Below are positions 1-7,362 of a DNA stretch of 40,861 nucleotides, one piece after another. Made by a program: the position numbers and the translations under genes. This DNA is from 62-47 sp049647485 (GTDB lineage Bacteria > Pseudomonadota > Alphaproteobacteria > Rhizobiales > Xanthobacteraceae): positions 1-40,861 of the forward strand of contig JBARXT010000249.1 of NCBI GenBank assembly GCA_049647485.1. The letters run 5' to 3'. The notes beneath the pieces are model-generated. The model saw only the letters and a program-made list of their open reading frames with translations, made no database searches and had not been told where the DNA came from. Every line of letters begins with the position of its first letter. Position 1 is the stretch's first letter.

Positions 1-234
1 GCCGGTGACGGCGGTCGCGACGGCTATACCGTCGGCGGCGGTCTCGAGTACCTGTTCACCCAGAACTGGTCTGGCAAGATCGAGTATCAGTACTACGACT
101 TCGGCAACGTCAACGTGTTCAGCCCGGTAGGCACGTACCTCGGTCGCGTCCGCAACGACGAGCACACCGTCAAGGTCGGTCTGAACTACCGCTTCAACTG
201 GGGTGCTCCTGCTCCGGTCGCCGGCGGGTACTAA
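1..234 (+). CDS. Outer-membrane beta-barrel protein, C-terminal fragment
   Basis: The reading frame is open from the window edge to TAA at 232-234, giving the last 77 residues of a protein whose start lies outside the window. The fragment alternates polar and aromatic residues as beta strands do (GGGLEYLFTQNW, KIEYQYYDFG, HTVKVGLNYRFNW), with glycine-rich turns. This is typical of the small Omp25/Omp31-like surface antigens of Rhizobiales, which form 8-stranded barrels. The HTVKVGLNYRFNWG segment would be the final strand, followed by a short Ala/Pro tail (GAPAPVAGGY). A strong terminator follows 30 bp downstream, so this is the end of its transcript. The family is inferred from strand pattern only; a different small porin-like barrel is possible. 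Confidence 0.75.
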   Translation, partial: AGDGGRDGYTVGGGLEYLFTQNWSGKIEYQYYDFGNVNVFSPVGTYLGRVRNDEHTVKVGLNYRFNWGAPAPVAGGY

Positions 235-263
235 GACTCGATCTGGTACTTAAATCCATGTGG

Positions 264-294
264 AAGGCCGGCGCTTGCGCCGGCCTTCTGCCTT
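264..294 (+). terminator. Rho-independent terminator after the outer-membrane protein gene
   Basis: A perfect 10-bp GC-rich stem (264-273 pairs with 278-287) with a CTTG loop, followed by a pyrimidine run (CTGCCTTTG). It lies 30 bp after the stop codon at 234. Confidence 0.8.
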
Positions 295-405
295 TGTGGT
301 ACTAAAATGACGAAATCGACCACATTTTCCCAAATTTATTAACCTGCGCCCCTGATACTCCGGCCCCGATCGATTCTGATAAAAATCACCGGGCGGGGAC
401 TTACC

Positions 406-2559
406 ATGGCGTTGCTAACTACGTTCGGCAGGCTGCGGCAATTGAATTTTCTGCGGCCGCGCTTGAGCAATTGGGGCATAAAGGAAAGCCTTTTCACCGC
501 GTTCGCGATCATCGCCGGCATTGCCGTTTTGATCAGCGTCGGCGCCGGCATGATCCTCGGCCAACTGGGCGGGATGATGCAGGATCTCGGCGGCCGGGAC
601 ATCCCAAGGCTGGCGGCAAGCCTGCAACTGGCGGCGCGCAGCGCCGACCTCGCCAGTCAAGGGCCGGCCGTGCTGGCCTCCCGCAACGAAGCCGAACTGA
701 CAACCGAACTTGGCAAGGTCAAGGAGCTTCAGGACGCGGCTCTCGCCAAGCTCGGCGAGATCATTGAGCTCGGTGCCGACAAATCGACCGTCGAGGCGCT
801 GCAGGAAAACGTCAAGAACATCGACGACACGGTGAAAAGCCTCGGCAACGCCGCCAAGGAAAGACTGGACCTCGCGACCCGCCATCAGCAGCTTTACGAA
901 GAGTTGCGGACCCGTCAGGCCGCCTTCATCGCCGCGGCCAATCCGGCGATGATGGCCGCGCAGGCCAACATCAACGCGATCCTGACCTCCGCCAATCTGT
1001 CGACCGACGATGCCACCGAAGCCGCGCGCTCCGTCGAACTGCTCGGCAATGCGGTGTCCAGCACCAATGTGGTGACCGCGGACATGATGGCCGCATTGTC
1101 CGCCACGACCAATGACGCGCTCGAACAGATCGCAACGTCGCTCAAGGCCGCCAAGCAACGCGCAACCTCCAGCCTTGAAGCCCTGCCCGATCGCCGCAGC
1201 ACCGCCGACATCAAGGCGGCCGCGCAAAAGCTGTTTCCGCTCGGCGACGGCAAGGACGGCGTATTCAAGGTCCGACAGCGCGAACTCGATTCAAATGATT
1301 ACGGACAGCTCATTCTCGATGAATTCCGTAAACTCAATACCGGCCTCGGGATCAGCGTGCGCCAACTCGTCGAAGGCGTGCAGACCGATACCGATAAATC
1401 ATCGTCGCAGGCCCGGCAGACCATCGCGGTTTCGACGCGGGTGATGATGGGGCTCGGCGCCCTCACCTTGATCGGATCGATCCTGTTCGTCTGGCTCTAT
1501 GTCGGCCGCAATATCCTGCGGCGCATCGGCGAACTGCAACGCGCGATGAAGCTTTTGTCGGATGGCGACCTTGAAACCGAGGTTGCTCGCGGCCGCCAGC
1601 ACGACGAGATCGCCGTGATGGCGGATTCGCTGGAGGTGTTCCGTGAAAACATGATCCGCGCCCGTTCGTTGGGGGCGGATCGGGAACGCGATCAATCGAT
1701 CCGGGCCGAACGTGCCTCGCGCATGGAAGCACGCATCACGGATTTCGAGGCCAGCGTGCGGGCCGCTCTGGAACGCGTCCAGTCCTCGGCGAATACGATG
1801 GAAGCAACGGCGCAGAACATGTCGGCAACCGCCGACCGTTCCAACGCGCTGGTGAGCACTGTCGCATCGGCGGCGGAAGAAACCTCCGTGAACGTGCAGA
1901 CGGTATCGTCCGGCACCGAGCAGTTGTCGTCGTCGATTCTCGAGATCGGCCGTCAGGTCATCAGTTCGACGGAGATCGCCAGCAAGGCGGTGTCCGAAGC
2001 GACCAAGACCGACGCCACCATGCAGGGCCTGGCCGAAAATGCCGCCCGCATCAGCACCGTGATCGACCTGATTCAAACAATCGCCTCGCAAACCAACCTG
2101 CTGGCCTTGAACGCCACCATCGAAGCAGCGCGCGCAGGCGAGGCAGGCCGAGGCTTCGCGGTGGTTGCATCCGAAGTGAAGAACCTCGCCAGCCAGACCG
2201 CCAAAGCCACCGAAGAAATCCGTTCGCAGATCGCCAACATGCAACAGGTCACGACGTCAGCCGTAGGCACGATCCAGGGCATCGGACTGACCATCGGCGA
2301 GATCAACGAGATCACCACCGCGATCGCCGCCGCGGTCGAGGAACAGGGTGCCGCGACACGCGAGATCGCGCGCAACATCCAGCACGCGGCGACCGGGACC
2401 AGCGAAGTCTCCAGCAACATCATCGGCGTCAGCCAGGCATCGGCAGATGCCGGCGCTGAAGCAGGCAATGTGCTCGCGGCCTCGGGCGCCTTGCGACGCG
2501 AGGCGGACGTGCTGCGCGGCGAAATCGACGCATTCCTCTCCAGCATCCGCGCCGCCTGA
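406..2559 (+). CDS. Methyl-accepting chemotaxis protein
   Basis: A 717-residue transmembrane chemoreceptor that passes ligand binding to the CheA/CheW array. A cytoplasmic N-terminus leads into TM1 at about residues 29-51. A mostly helical periplasmic region of about 290 residues follows, long enough for a helical-bundle sensor (inference). TM2 is at about 346-367 and the HAMP linker at about 368-420. The signalling domain then follows with the conserved hairpin tip at residues 562-595 (begins QTNLLALNATIEAARAGEAG). The C-terminus (SSIRAA) has no CheR/CheB-tethering pentapeptide. The ATG at 406 is preceded by GGGGAC. No other che gene is in the window, so this is an orphan receptor and its ligand cannot be deduced. 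Confidence 0.95.
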   Translation: MALLTTFGRLRQLNFLRPRLSNWGIKESLFTAFAIIAGIAVLISVGAGMILGQLGGMMQDLGGRDIPRLAASLQLAARSADLASQGPAVLASRNEAELTTELGKVKELQDAALAKLGEIIELGADKSTVEALQENVKNIDDTVKSLGNAAKERLDLATRHQQLYEELRTRQAAFIAAANPAMMAAQANINAILTSANLSTDDATEAARSVELLGNAVSSTNVVTADMMAALSATTNDALEQIATSLKAAKQRATSSLEALPDRRSTADIKAAAQKLFPLGDGKDGVFKVRQRELDSNDYGQLILDEFRKLNTGLGISVRQLVEGVQTDTDKSSSQARQTIAVSTRVMMGLGALTLIGSILFVWLYVGRNILRRIGELQRAMKLLSDGDLETEVARGRQHDEIAVMADSLEVFRENMIRARSLGADRERDQSIRAERASRMEARITDFEASVRAALERVQSSANTMEATAQNMSATADRSNALVSTVASAAEETSVNVQTVSSGTEQLSSSILEIGRQVISSTEIASKAVSEATKTDATMQGLAENAARISTVIDLIQTIASQTNLLALNATIEAARAGEAGRGFAVVASEVKNLASQTAKATEEIRSQIANMQQVTTSAVGTIQGIGLTIGEINEITTAIAAAVEEQGAATREIARNIQHAATGTSEVSSNIIGVSQASADAGAEAGNVLAASGALRREADVLRGEIDAFLSSIRAA

Positions 2560-2705
2560 CGACGAACACAGCGTGCGATCAAGTTCCCGCGCGCACCAAT
2601 TGACAGCGGTGCCAACGCGTGGTCCTTGATCGCATGCAAGTTCTCCTGAATGCCGAAGCGGTGCGTTCGGGCCCTATCGTAAATCCGCCGGACGAGGTGA
2701 CCCGC

Positions 2706-3740
2706 ATGAGCGCATCGATCAATTCAGACCAGCAAGACGTCGCCGCGCTCGGCGAGCCGCGTCACAACTGGACTCGCGCCGATGCGGAGGCGATCTACAA
2801 CCTGCCGTTTTCGGATCTGATTTATCAGGCCCAGCGCGTGCATCGCGCCAACTTCGATCCAAATCATATCGAAACCGCGAGCCTCCTCAGCATCAAGACC
2901 GGCGGCTGCCCGGAGGATTGCGGTTACTGTTCGCAAAGCGCGCATTACGACACCGACGTGAAAGCCACCAAGCTGATGGATCATCAGGCGGTGCTGGATA
3001 CCGCGCGCCGGGCCAAGGACAACGGCGCCAGCCGGTTCTGCATGGCTGCGGCATGGCGCAATCCGAAGGACAAGGATCTGGATCGCGTCTGCGACATGGT
3101 CAGCGCGGTCAAGGATCTCGGCATGGAGACCTGCGCCACGCTCGGCATGCTGGCGCCCACCCAGGCGCAGCGACTGCGCGACGCCGGCCTCGATTTCTAC
3201 AATCACAACGTCGACACCTCGCCGGAATTCTACGGGCACATCATCACCACGCGCACGATGCAGGACCGTATCGATACGCTGGCGCATGCCCGCGATGCCG
3301 GCCTGAAGATCTGCTGCGGCGGCATCATCGGCATGGGCGAGCAGGTCGACGACCGCATCGGCATGCTGATCCTGCTCGCCAACCTGCCGAGTCATCCGGA
3401 AAGCGTGCCAATCAACATGTGGAATAAGGTCAAGGGCGTTCCGGTGAACGATACCGCCGAGCGGCCCGATCCGATCGCACTGGTGCGAATGATCGCGCTG
3501 GCGCGCATCATGATGCCGAAGAGCGTGGTGCGGCTCTCGGCCGGGCGCCAATACATGACCGATGAGTTGCAGGCGCTGTGCTTCGTCGCCGGCGCGAGTT
3601 CGATCTTTATCGGCGATGTGCTGCTGACCACGAAGAACCCGCAGACCGTTCGTGACGCCGAATTGCTGGATCGGCTCGGCATCCGTTCTAAACTTGACGA
3701 CGTGCGAGACGTGGCACTGCGGTCGCAAGCAGCCGAATAA
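2706..3740 (+). CDS. bioB: Biotin synthase BioB
   Basis: A radical-SAM enzyme that inserts sulfur into dethiobiotin, the last step of biotin synthesis. The radical-SAM cysteines are C68, C72 and C75 (CPEDCGYC). Other family motifs are FCMAAAWRNPKD, METCATLGML, CCGGIIGMGE and RLSAGRQYM, the last carrying the conserved Arg at the [2Fe-2S] site. The frame is open back to a GTG at 2619. I choose ATG 2706 because GAGGTG at 2694-2699 sits 6 nt upstream and the 344-residue product matches the usual length. No other bio gene is nearby, so bioB is detached from a bioFDA cluster. A good terminator follows. Confidence 0.97.
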   Translation: MSASINSDQQDVAALGEPRHNWTRADAEAIYNLPFSDLIYQAQRVHRANFDPNHIETASLLSIKTGGCPEDCGYCSQSAHYDTDVKATKLMDHQAVLDTARRAKDNGASRFCMAAAWRNPKDKDLDRVCDMVSAVKDLGMETCATLGMLAPTQAQRLRDAGLDFYNHNVDTSPEFYGHIITTRTMQDRIDTLAHARDAGLKICCGGIIGMGEQVDDRIGMLILLANLPSHPESVPINMWNKVKGVPVNDTAERPDPIALVRMIALARIMMPKSVVRLSAGRQYMTDELQALCFVAGASSIFIGDVLLTTKNPQTVRDAELLDRLGIRSKLDDVRDVALRSQAAE

Positions 3741-3790
3741 TCTTCATCTCGGGCGGCACATCTTCACCGCCTTGACCACTCAAGACTTCA

Positions 3791-3829
3791 GGTCCAGAGC
3801 CGCGAATGCGGGTCTGGACCGTGGTTTTT
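3791..3829 (+). terminator. Terminator after bioB
   Basis: The outer 8-bp arms GGTCCAGA/TCTGGACC and inner CCGC/GCGG pairs close a GAAT loop, with one G-G mismatch. The stem is followed by GTGGTTTTTC. It lies about 50 bp after the bioB stop. Confidence 0.8.
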
Positions 3830-3868
3830 CGGCTGGCGCCCTGCCAATTGTTTGGCTAAGCCGGGTGG

Positions 3869-4954
3869 ATGAAACCACAACGGCCTCCCATGAAATCCAA
3901 AGAACCCGCCTTCCAGAGCCTAGCAGAAACCCTGCGTTATCCGTGGGAAACGCCGCCGGGGCCCAACGAGGTCATTGAACTCAGGCCGGGCGTTCTCTGG
4001 CTCCGTCAGAAGCTTCCGTTCCAGCTCAACCACGTCAACATCTATCTGCTGGCCGATGGCGACGGCTGGGCGATGATCGATTCCGGTTTCGGCAACGAGG
4101 AAACCGTCGCTGCGTGGACCGCGCTGTTCGAAGGGCCGCTGAAGAATTTCAACATCACACGGCTGATCGTCACCCATTCGCACCCCGATCACGTTGGACT
4201 GGCCGGCTGGATCGTCGAGCGATTCAACTGCCCGCTGGTGATGTCGCAGGTCGAATATCTGCAATCGGTCTATCATCAGAATCGCGGCACCGAAGAACGC
4301 AAACAAGCGCAGCGGCTGTTCTTCCGCCGTCACGGCATGGACGAAAGCCTCACCGACAAGCTGCTGGGTCGCGGGCAGGATTATCTCAAGCGCGTCTCGA
4401 CCCTGCCCGCCTCATATCGTCGCATTGCGCATGGCGATGAAATTTCGATCGGCACCCGACGCTTCAAGGTGATCACCGGCGGCGGTCACGCCCTCGATCA
4501 GGTGATGCTGTATTGCGCGGCCGACAAGCTGTTCCTGTCGGCCGATCAGGTGCTCAGCAAGATTTCGCCCAACGTCAGCGTGTGGGCGGTCGAACCCGAC
4601 CAGAACTCGCTGGGCGAATATCTGGCGTCGCTGGCCAGCCTGACCACCACCCTGCCCTATGATGCGCTGGTGCTCCCCGGACACGGCGTGCCATTCTTCG
4701 GCTTGAAAACCCGCATCAAGCAATTGGCCGATCATCACGAGGAACGCTGCGGCATGATCGCCGCCGCGTGCCGTGAGTCTCCCAAGACATCGGCGGAACT
4801 GGTGCCGGTGGTGTTCTACAAATATCCGCTCGACGCTCACCAGACCGGATTTGCCGCGGGCGAGTTGATCGCCCACGTCAATTACATGCTCAACGAAGGC
4901 CGGCTGGTCGTCGAACCGCAAACCGACGGCATCCTGCGATTCCGAAGCACGTAG
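3869..4954 (+). CDS. MBL-fold metallo-hydrolase
   Basis: A 361-residue protein of the metallo-beta-lactamase superfamily. The zinc-binding HxHxDH signature is present as THSHPDHVGLAGWI. The upstream strand NIYLLADGDGWAMIDSGFG, a downstream GGGHALDQVMLY histidine site and a late LPGHGVPF histidine are also present, so the dinuclear metal centre looks intact. The last ~90 residues (from HHEERCGMI) resemble the small winged-helix domain found at the end of LACTB2-like members. That family includes hydrolases of thioesters, lactones and nucleic acids, so no substrate can be named. Starts at 3869 or 3890 are both possible, because neither has a convincing ribosome-binding site. The gene stands alone between bioB and hemA, each with its own terminator. 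Confidence 0.88.
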   Translation: MKPQRPPMKSKEPAFQSLAETLRYPWETPPGPNEVIELRPGVLWLRQKLPFQLNHVNIYLLADGDGWAMIDSGFGNEETVAAWTALFEGPLKNFNITRLIVTHSHPDHVGLAGWIVERFNCPLVMSQVEYLQSVYHQNRGTEERKQAQRLFFRRHGMDESLTDKLLGRGQDYLKRVSTLPASYRRIAHGDEISIGTRRFKVITGGGHALDQVMLYCAADKLFLSADQVLSKISPNVSVWAVEPDQNSLGEYLASLASLTTTLPYDALVLPGHGVPFFGLKTRIKQLADHHEERCGMIAAACRESPKTSAELVPVVFYKYPLDAHQTGFAAGELIAHVNYMLNEGRLVVEPQTDGILRFRST

Positions 4955-5000
4955 AGTCTGTTTCAACTACGTCGAATCAGACTCGTCGTTTATCTTTTTC
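4954..5000 (+). terminator. Probable terminator after the MBL-fold gene
   Basis: Perfect 7-bp arms GAGTCTG (4954-4960) and CAGACTC (4978-4984), followed by a T-rich tail (TATCTTTTTC). The hairpin begins at the stop codon itself. Confidence 0.5.
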
Positions 5001-5004
5001 GTTT

Positions 5005-5053
5005 GAGCATGATCTTTTCCGAAAACCGGTTCCCACTTTTCGGGATCATGCTC
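5005..5053. repeat. Palindromic intergenic element of Rhizobiales type
   Basis: A nested inverted repeat. The outer arms are GAGCATGATC (5005-5014) and GATCATGCTC (5044-5053), and the inner arms are CCGAAAA (5019-5025) and TTTTCGG (5037-5043). From memory, elements of this sequence type (CATGATC plus CCGAAAA/CCGGTT cores) are scattered in many copies between genes of Bradyrhizobium and relatives. Only one clear copy is seen here. It sits upstream of hemA. Confidence 0.75.
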
Positions 5054-5249
5054 GAGGCGGCTACCGCGCCTCGGCGCCGGCTGACGTTGCGCCAGCGCAA
5101 ACTTGAGACTGCGCCTGCGGCAGGGCCGCCGCGCGGTCTCTTGGACCTTATTTCGGCTCGACAGCGATCCTGGAAAGGCTCTAAAAAGGGCCGTGCTAGG
5201 GCGCGGCCAGATCTTCTCGAGTCAAGTCTTGTCGATTTCGGATTTTGCG

Positions 5250-6479
5250 ATGAATTACAATCAGTTCTTCAGCGACGCCGTTAACCGTCTGCATGACGAG
5301 CGACGTTACCGCGTTTTTGCCGACCTGGAACGCATCGCTGGCCGCTTTCCGCACGCCACCTGGCATTCACCGAACGGCGAACGCTCCGTGGTGATGTGGT
5401 GCTCCAACGATTACCTCGGCATGGGCCAGCACCCCAAGGTGGTCGGTGCGATGGTCGAGACCGCCACCCGCGTCGGCACCGGTGCCGGTGGCACGCGCAA
5501 CATCGCCGGCAATCATCATCCGCTTGTCGGGCTCGAGCGCGAACTCGCCGATCTGCATGGCAAGGAAGCCGCGCTGCTGTTCACCTCCGGCTATGTGTCG
5601 AACCAGACCGGCATCTCGACCCTCGCCAAGCTGATCCCGAATTGCCTCATCCTGTCCGATGCGCTCAACCACAACTCGATGATCGAGGGCATCCGTCAAT
5701 CCGGCTGTGAGCGTCAGGTATTCCGCCACAACGATGTCGCGCATCTTGAAGAACTCCTGATCGCTGCCGGACCGCAACGATCGAAGCTGATCGCTTGCGA
5801 GAGTCTGTATTCGATGGATGGCGACATCGCGCCGCTGGCGACAATCTGCGATCTCGCCGAACGCTACGGCGCCATGACCTATGTGGACGAAGTCCATGCC
5901 GTCGGCATGTACGGTCCGCGCGGCGGCGGCATCGCCGAGCGCGACGGCGTCATGCATCGCATCGACGTGCTGGAAGGAACGCTGGCGAAAGCCTTCGGCT
6001 GTCTCGGCGGCTACATCACCGCGAAAGCCGAGATCATCGACGCGGTGCGCTCCTATGCGCCGGGCTTCATCTTCACCACGTCACTGCCTCCTGCCGTCTG
6101 CGCCGCAGCAACGGCTGCGATCCGCCATCTGAAATCATCGAACTGGGAACGCGAACGCCATCAGGAACGCGCGGCGCGCACCAAGGCCGTTCTCAACGCC
6201 GCCGGCCTGCCGGTGATGTCGAGCACCACGCATATCGTGCCGATATTTGTCGGCAATCCCGAGCGCTGCAAGCAAGCGTGTGACCTGCTGCTTCGGGAGC
6301 ACGGCATTTACATCCAGCCGATCAACTATCCCACCGTCGCCAAGGGCACCGAGCGGCTCCGCATCACGCCGTCGCCGTATCATGACGACGCGCTGATCGA
6401 CCAACTGGCCGAAGCGCTTGTGCAGGTCTGGCAGCGGCTCGATCTGCCGCTTCACGCCGCCCCCTTGGCTGCCGAATAG
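5250..6479 (+). CDS. hemA: 5-aminolevulinate synthase (Shemin pathway)
   Basis: A PLP enzyme condensing glycine with succinyl-CoA to 5-aminolevulinate, the first step of heme synthesis in alphaproteobacteria. At 409 residues it has the family's usual length. The glycine-rich region GTGAGGTRNIAGN, the PLP-contact motif VDEVHAVGMYGPRGGG and the Schiff-base lysine K247 in GTLAKAFGCLGGYI are all present. The frame is open upstream to 5103, but ATG 5250 (MNYNQFFSDAV) is the family start. The extra 49 codons are Arg-rich and unlike coding sequence. No TTGAT-N4-ATCAA FNR/FixK box is visible in the 295-bp leader. It supplies precursors for the heme a oxidase encoded at 22-28 kb, but is not co-transcribed with it. 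Confidence 0.96.
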   Translation: MNYNQFFSDAVNRLHDERRYRVFADLERIAGRFPHATWHSPNGERSVVMWCSNDYLGMGQHPKVVGAMVETATRVGTGAGGTRNIAGNHHPLVGLERELADLHGKEAALLFTSGYVSNQTGISTLAKLIPNCLILSDALNHNSMIEGIRQSGCERQVFRHNDVAHLEELLIAAGPQRSKLIACESLYSMDGDIAPLATICDLAERYGAMTYVDEVHAVGMYGPRGGGIAERDGVMHRIDVLEGTLAKAFGCLGGYITAKAEIIDAVRSYAPGFIFTTSLPPAVCAAATAAIRHLKSSNWERERHQERAARTKAVLNAAGLPVMSSTTHIVPIFVGNPERCKQACDLLLREHGIYIQPINYPTVAKGTERLRITPSPYHDDALIDQLAEALVQVWQRLDLPLHAAPLAAE

Positions 6480-6490
6480 GCCGACGCAAA

Positions 6491-6520
6491 TCTTACCAGG
6501 CTTGTCTCTTACCAGGCTTG
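6491..6520. repeat. 14-bp direct repeat spanning a stop codon
   Basis: TCTTACCAGGCTTG occurs at 6491-6504 and again at 6507-6520, a 16-nt period. On the minus strand the second copy encodes the last residues Gln-Ala-Trp and the TAA of the FixJ-like gene. The first copy lies just after that stop, between two convergent genes. Confidence 0.9.
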
Positions 6521-7174
6521 CGCCGCCGACAGCAGCGCGATTGGGCGTTTGTTCGTCTCTTCCGACATGACGATCCGCATCAGGTCGGCGGCATTTTTTG
6601 CGCCGAGTTTGTCCATGATGCGCGCGCGATGAACTTCGACGGTGCGCGGACTGATCCCCAGCCGCCGCCCTGCTTCCTTGTTCGAGGCCCCTTGCGCCAC
6701 CTGCTGCAACACATCGCGTTCGCGGCCGGTGAGCCGATGCCGTCCGGCGAAATCCGCCAGCCCTTCGATATGTTCCTCTCTCGCACGACGATGGGCCGCA
6801 ACCGCGCCCCGGACCCGGTCGATCATGGCGTTCGCCGTAAACGGCTTCTGCAGGAAATCGATCGCTCCGAATTTCATCGCGGAGACCACGGTGGCGATAT
6901 CGCCTTGCCCGGACATCACGACGACCGGTGGCGACGCTCGCCCGGCAACTAACTCGCGCAGTACATGCAAACCGGACTCGTCCGGCAGGTTGATATCCAG
7001 AATTACGCAGGCCGGCTGGCGCCGGCGGAAAGCCTCCAGAAACGGCCCCGCATCCGCAAAGGCTTGCGGAGCAAGGCCCTCGATCCGAAGCAACAGACTC
7101 AGGGCATCGCGCACGGAAGGATCGTCATCGACAATAGAAACAACGGCGGCATCGCCTTGGAGCTGAGCAGACAT
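6509..7174 (-). CDS. FixJ-like response regulator (REC + LuxR-type HTH)
   Basis: A 221-residue two-domain transcription factor. The receiver at about residues 10-125 has the acidic pocket D15-D17 (VDDDP), phospho-acceptor D60 in VILDINLPDESG and conserved K110 in FLQKPF. The LuxR/FixJ helix-turn-helix is at about 147-205 (LTGRERDVLQ, GISPRTVEVHRARIM). The open frame reaches 7243, but ATG 7174 has GGGAAGG upstream and gives the normal N-terminus. A well-matched sigma70-like promoter lies at 7220-7248, inside the upstream extension, which supports the shorter start. No dedicated kinase is in the same orientation. It is divergent from the SLC5-type hybrid kinase, so it may be a second output of that kinase (inference). 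The last codons are duplicated just beyond the stop. Confidence 0.9.
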   Translation of the reverse strand: MSAQLQGDAAVVSIVDDDPSVRDALSLLLRIEGLAPQAFADAGPFLEAFRRRQPACVILDINLPDESGLHVLRELVAGRASPPVVVMSGQGDIATVVSAMKFGAIDFLQKPFTANAMIDRVRGAVAAHRRAREEHIEGLADFAGRHRLTGRERDVLQQVAQGASNKEAGRRLGISPRTVEVHRARIMDKLGAKNAADLMRIVMSEETNKRPIALLSAAQAW

Positions 7175-7219
7175 CACTGCCTTCCCGGTAGAGTTGATGG
7201 GCTTACTACAACTTATGCG

Positions 7220-7248
7220 TGTATAATCTGATTCGCCTTTCATGACAA
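7220..7248 (-). promoter_or_regulatory. Sigma70-like promoter for the FixJ-like regulator
   Basis: Read on the minus strand, TTGTCA (7248-7243), a 17-bp spacer and TATACA (7225-7220). Each hexamer is close to consensus and the spacing is ideal. The predicted transcript start is about 40 nt before ATG 7174. Confidence 0.6.
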
Positions 7249-7362
7249 TTGCAACGCTCTGCGGTGCGCCCCTTCCGGAATAACGCTACAATCGGCCAGG
7301 TATCTGCCCGGCTCGGAGCGCGTGGGCAGGGGAGAGACCGGTTTGGCGATGGGGCAAGCGTG

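Noticed and set aside
1399..2244. Minus-strand frame opposite the chemoreceptor signalling domain
   Set aside because: The sense strand has the canonical receptor tip; the antisense product is Gly/His/Arg-rich with no domain.
2619..2705. 29-codon N-terminal extension of BioB from GTG 2619
   Set aside because: The Shine-Dalgarno site and normal protein length both favour ATG 2706.
5103..5249. 49-codon N-terminal extension of HemA
   Set aside because: The residues are Arg-rich and unlike the family, and ATG 5250 gives the standard N-terminus.
4954..5249. FNR/FixK-type site upstream of hemA
   Set aside because: I looked for TTGAT-N4-ATCAA and close variants and found none.
7222..7227. Plus-strand TATAAT upstream of the hybrid kinase
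   Set aside because: No -35 hexamer lies 16-18 bp before it. The same bases are better explained as part of the minus-strand promoter at 7220-7248.
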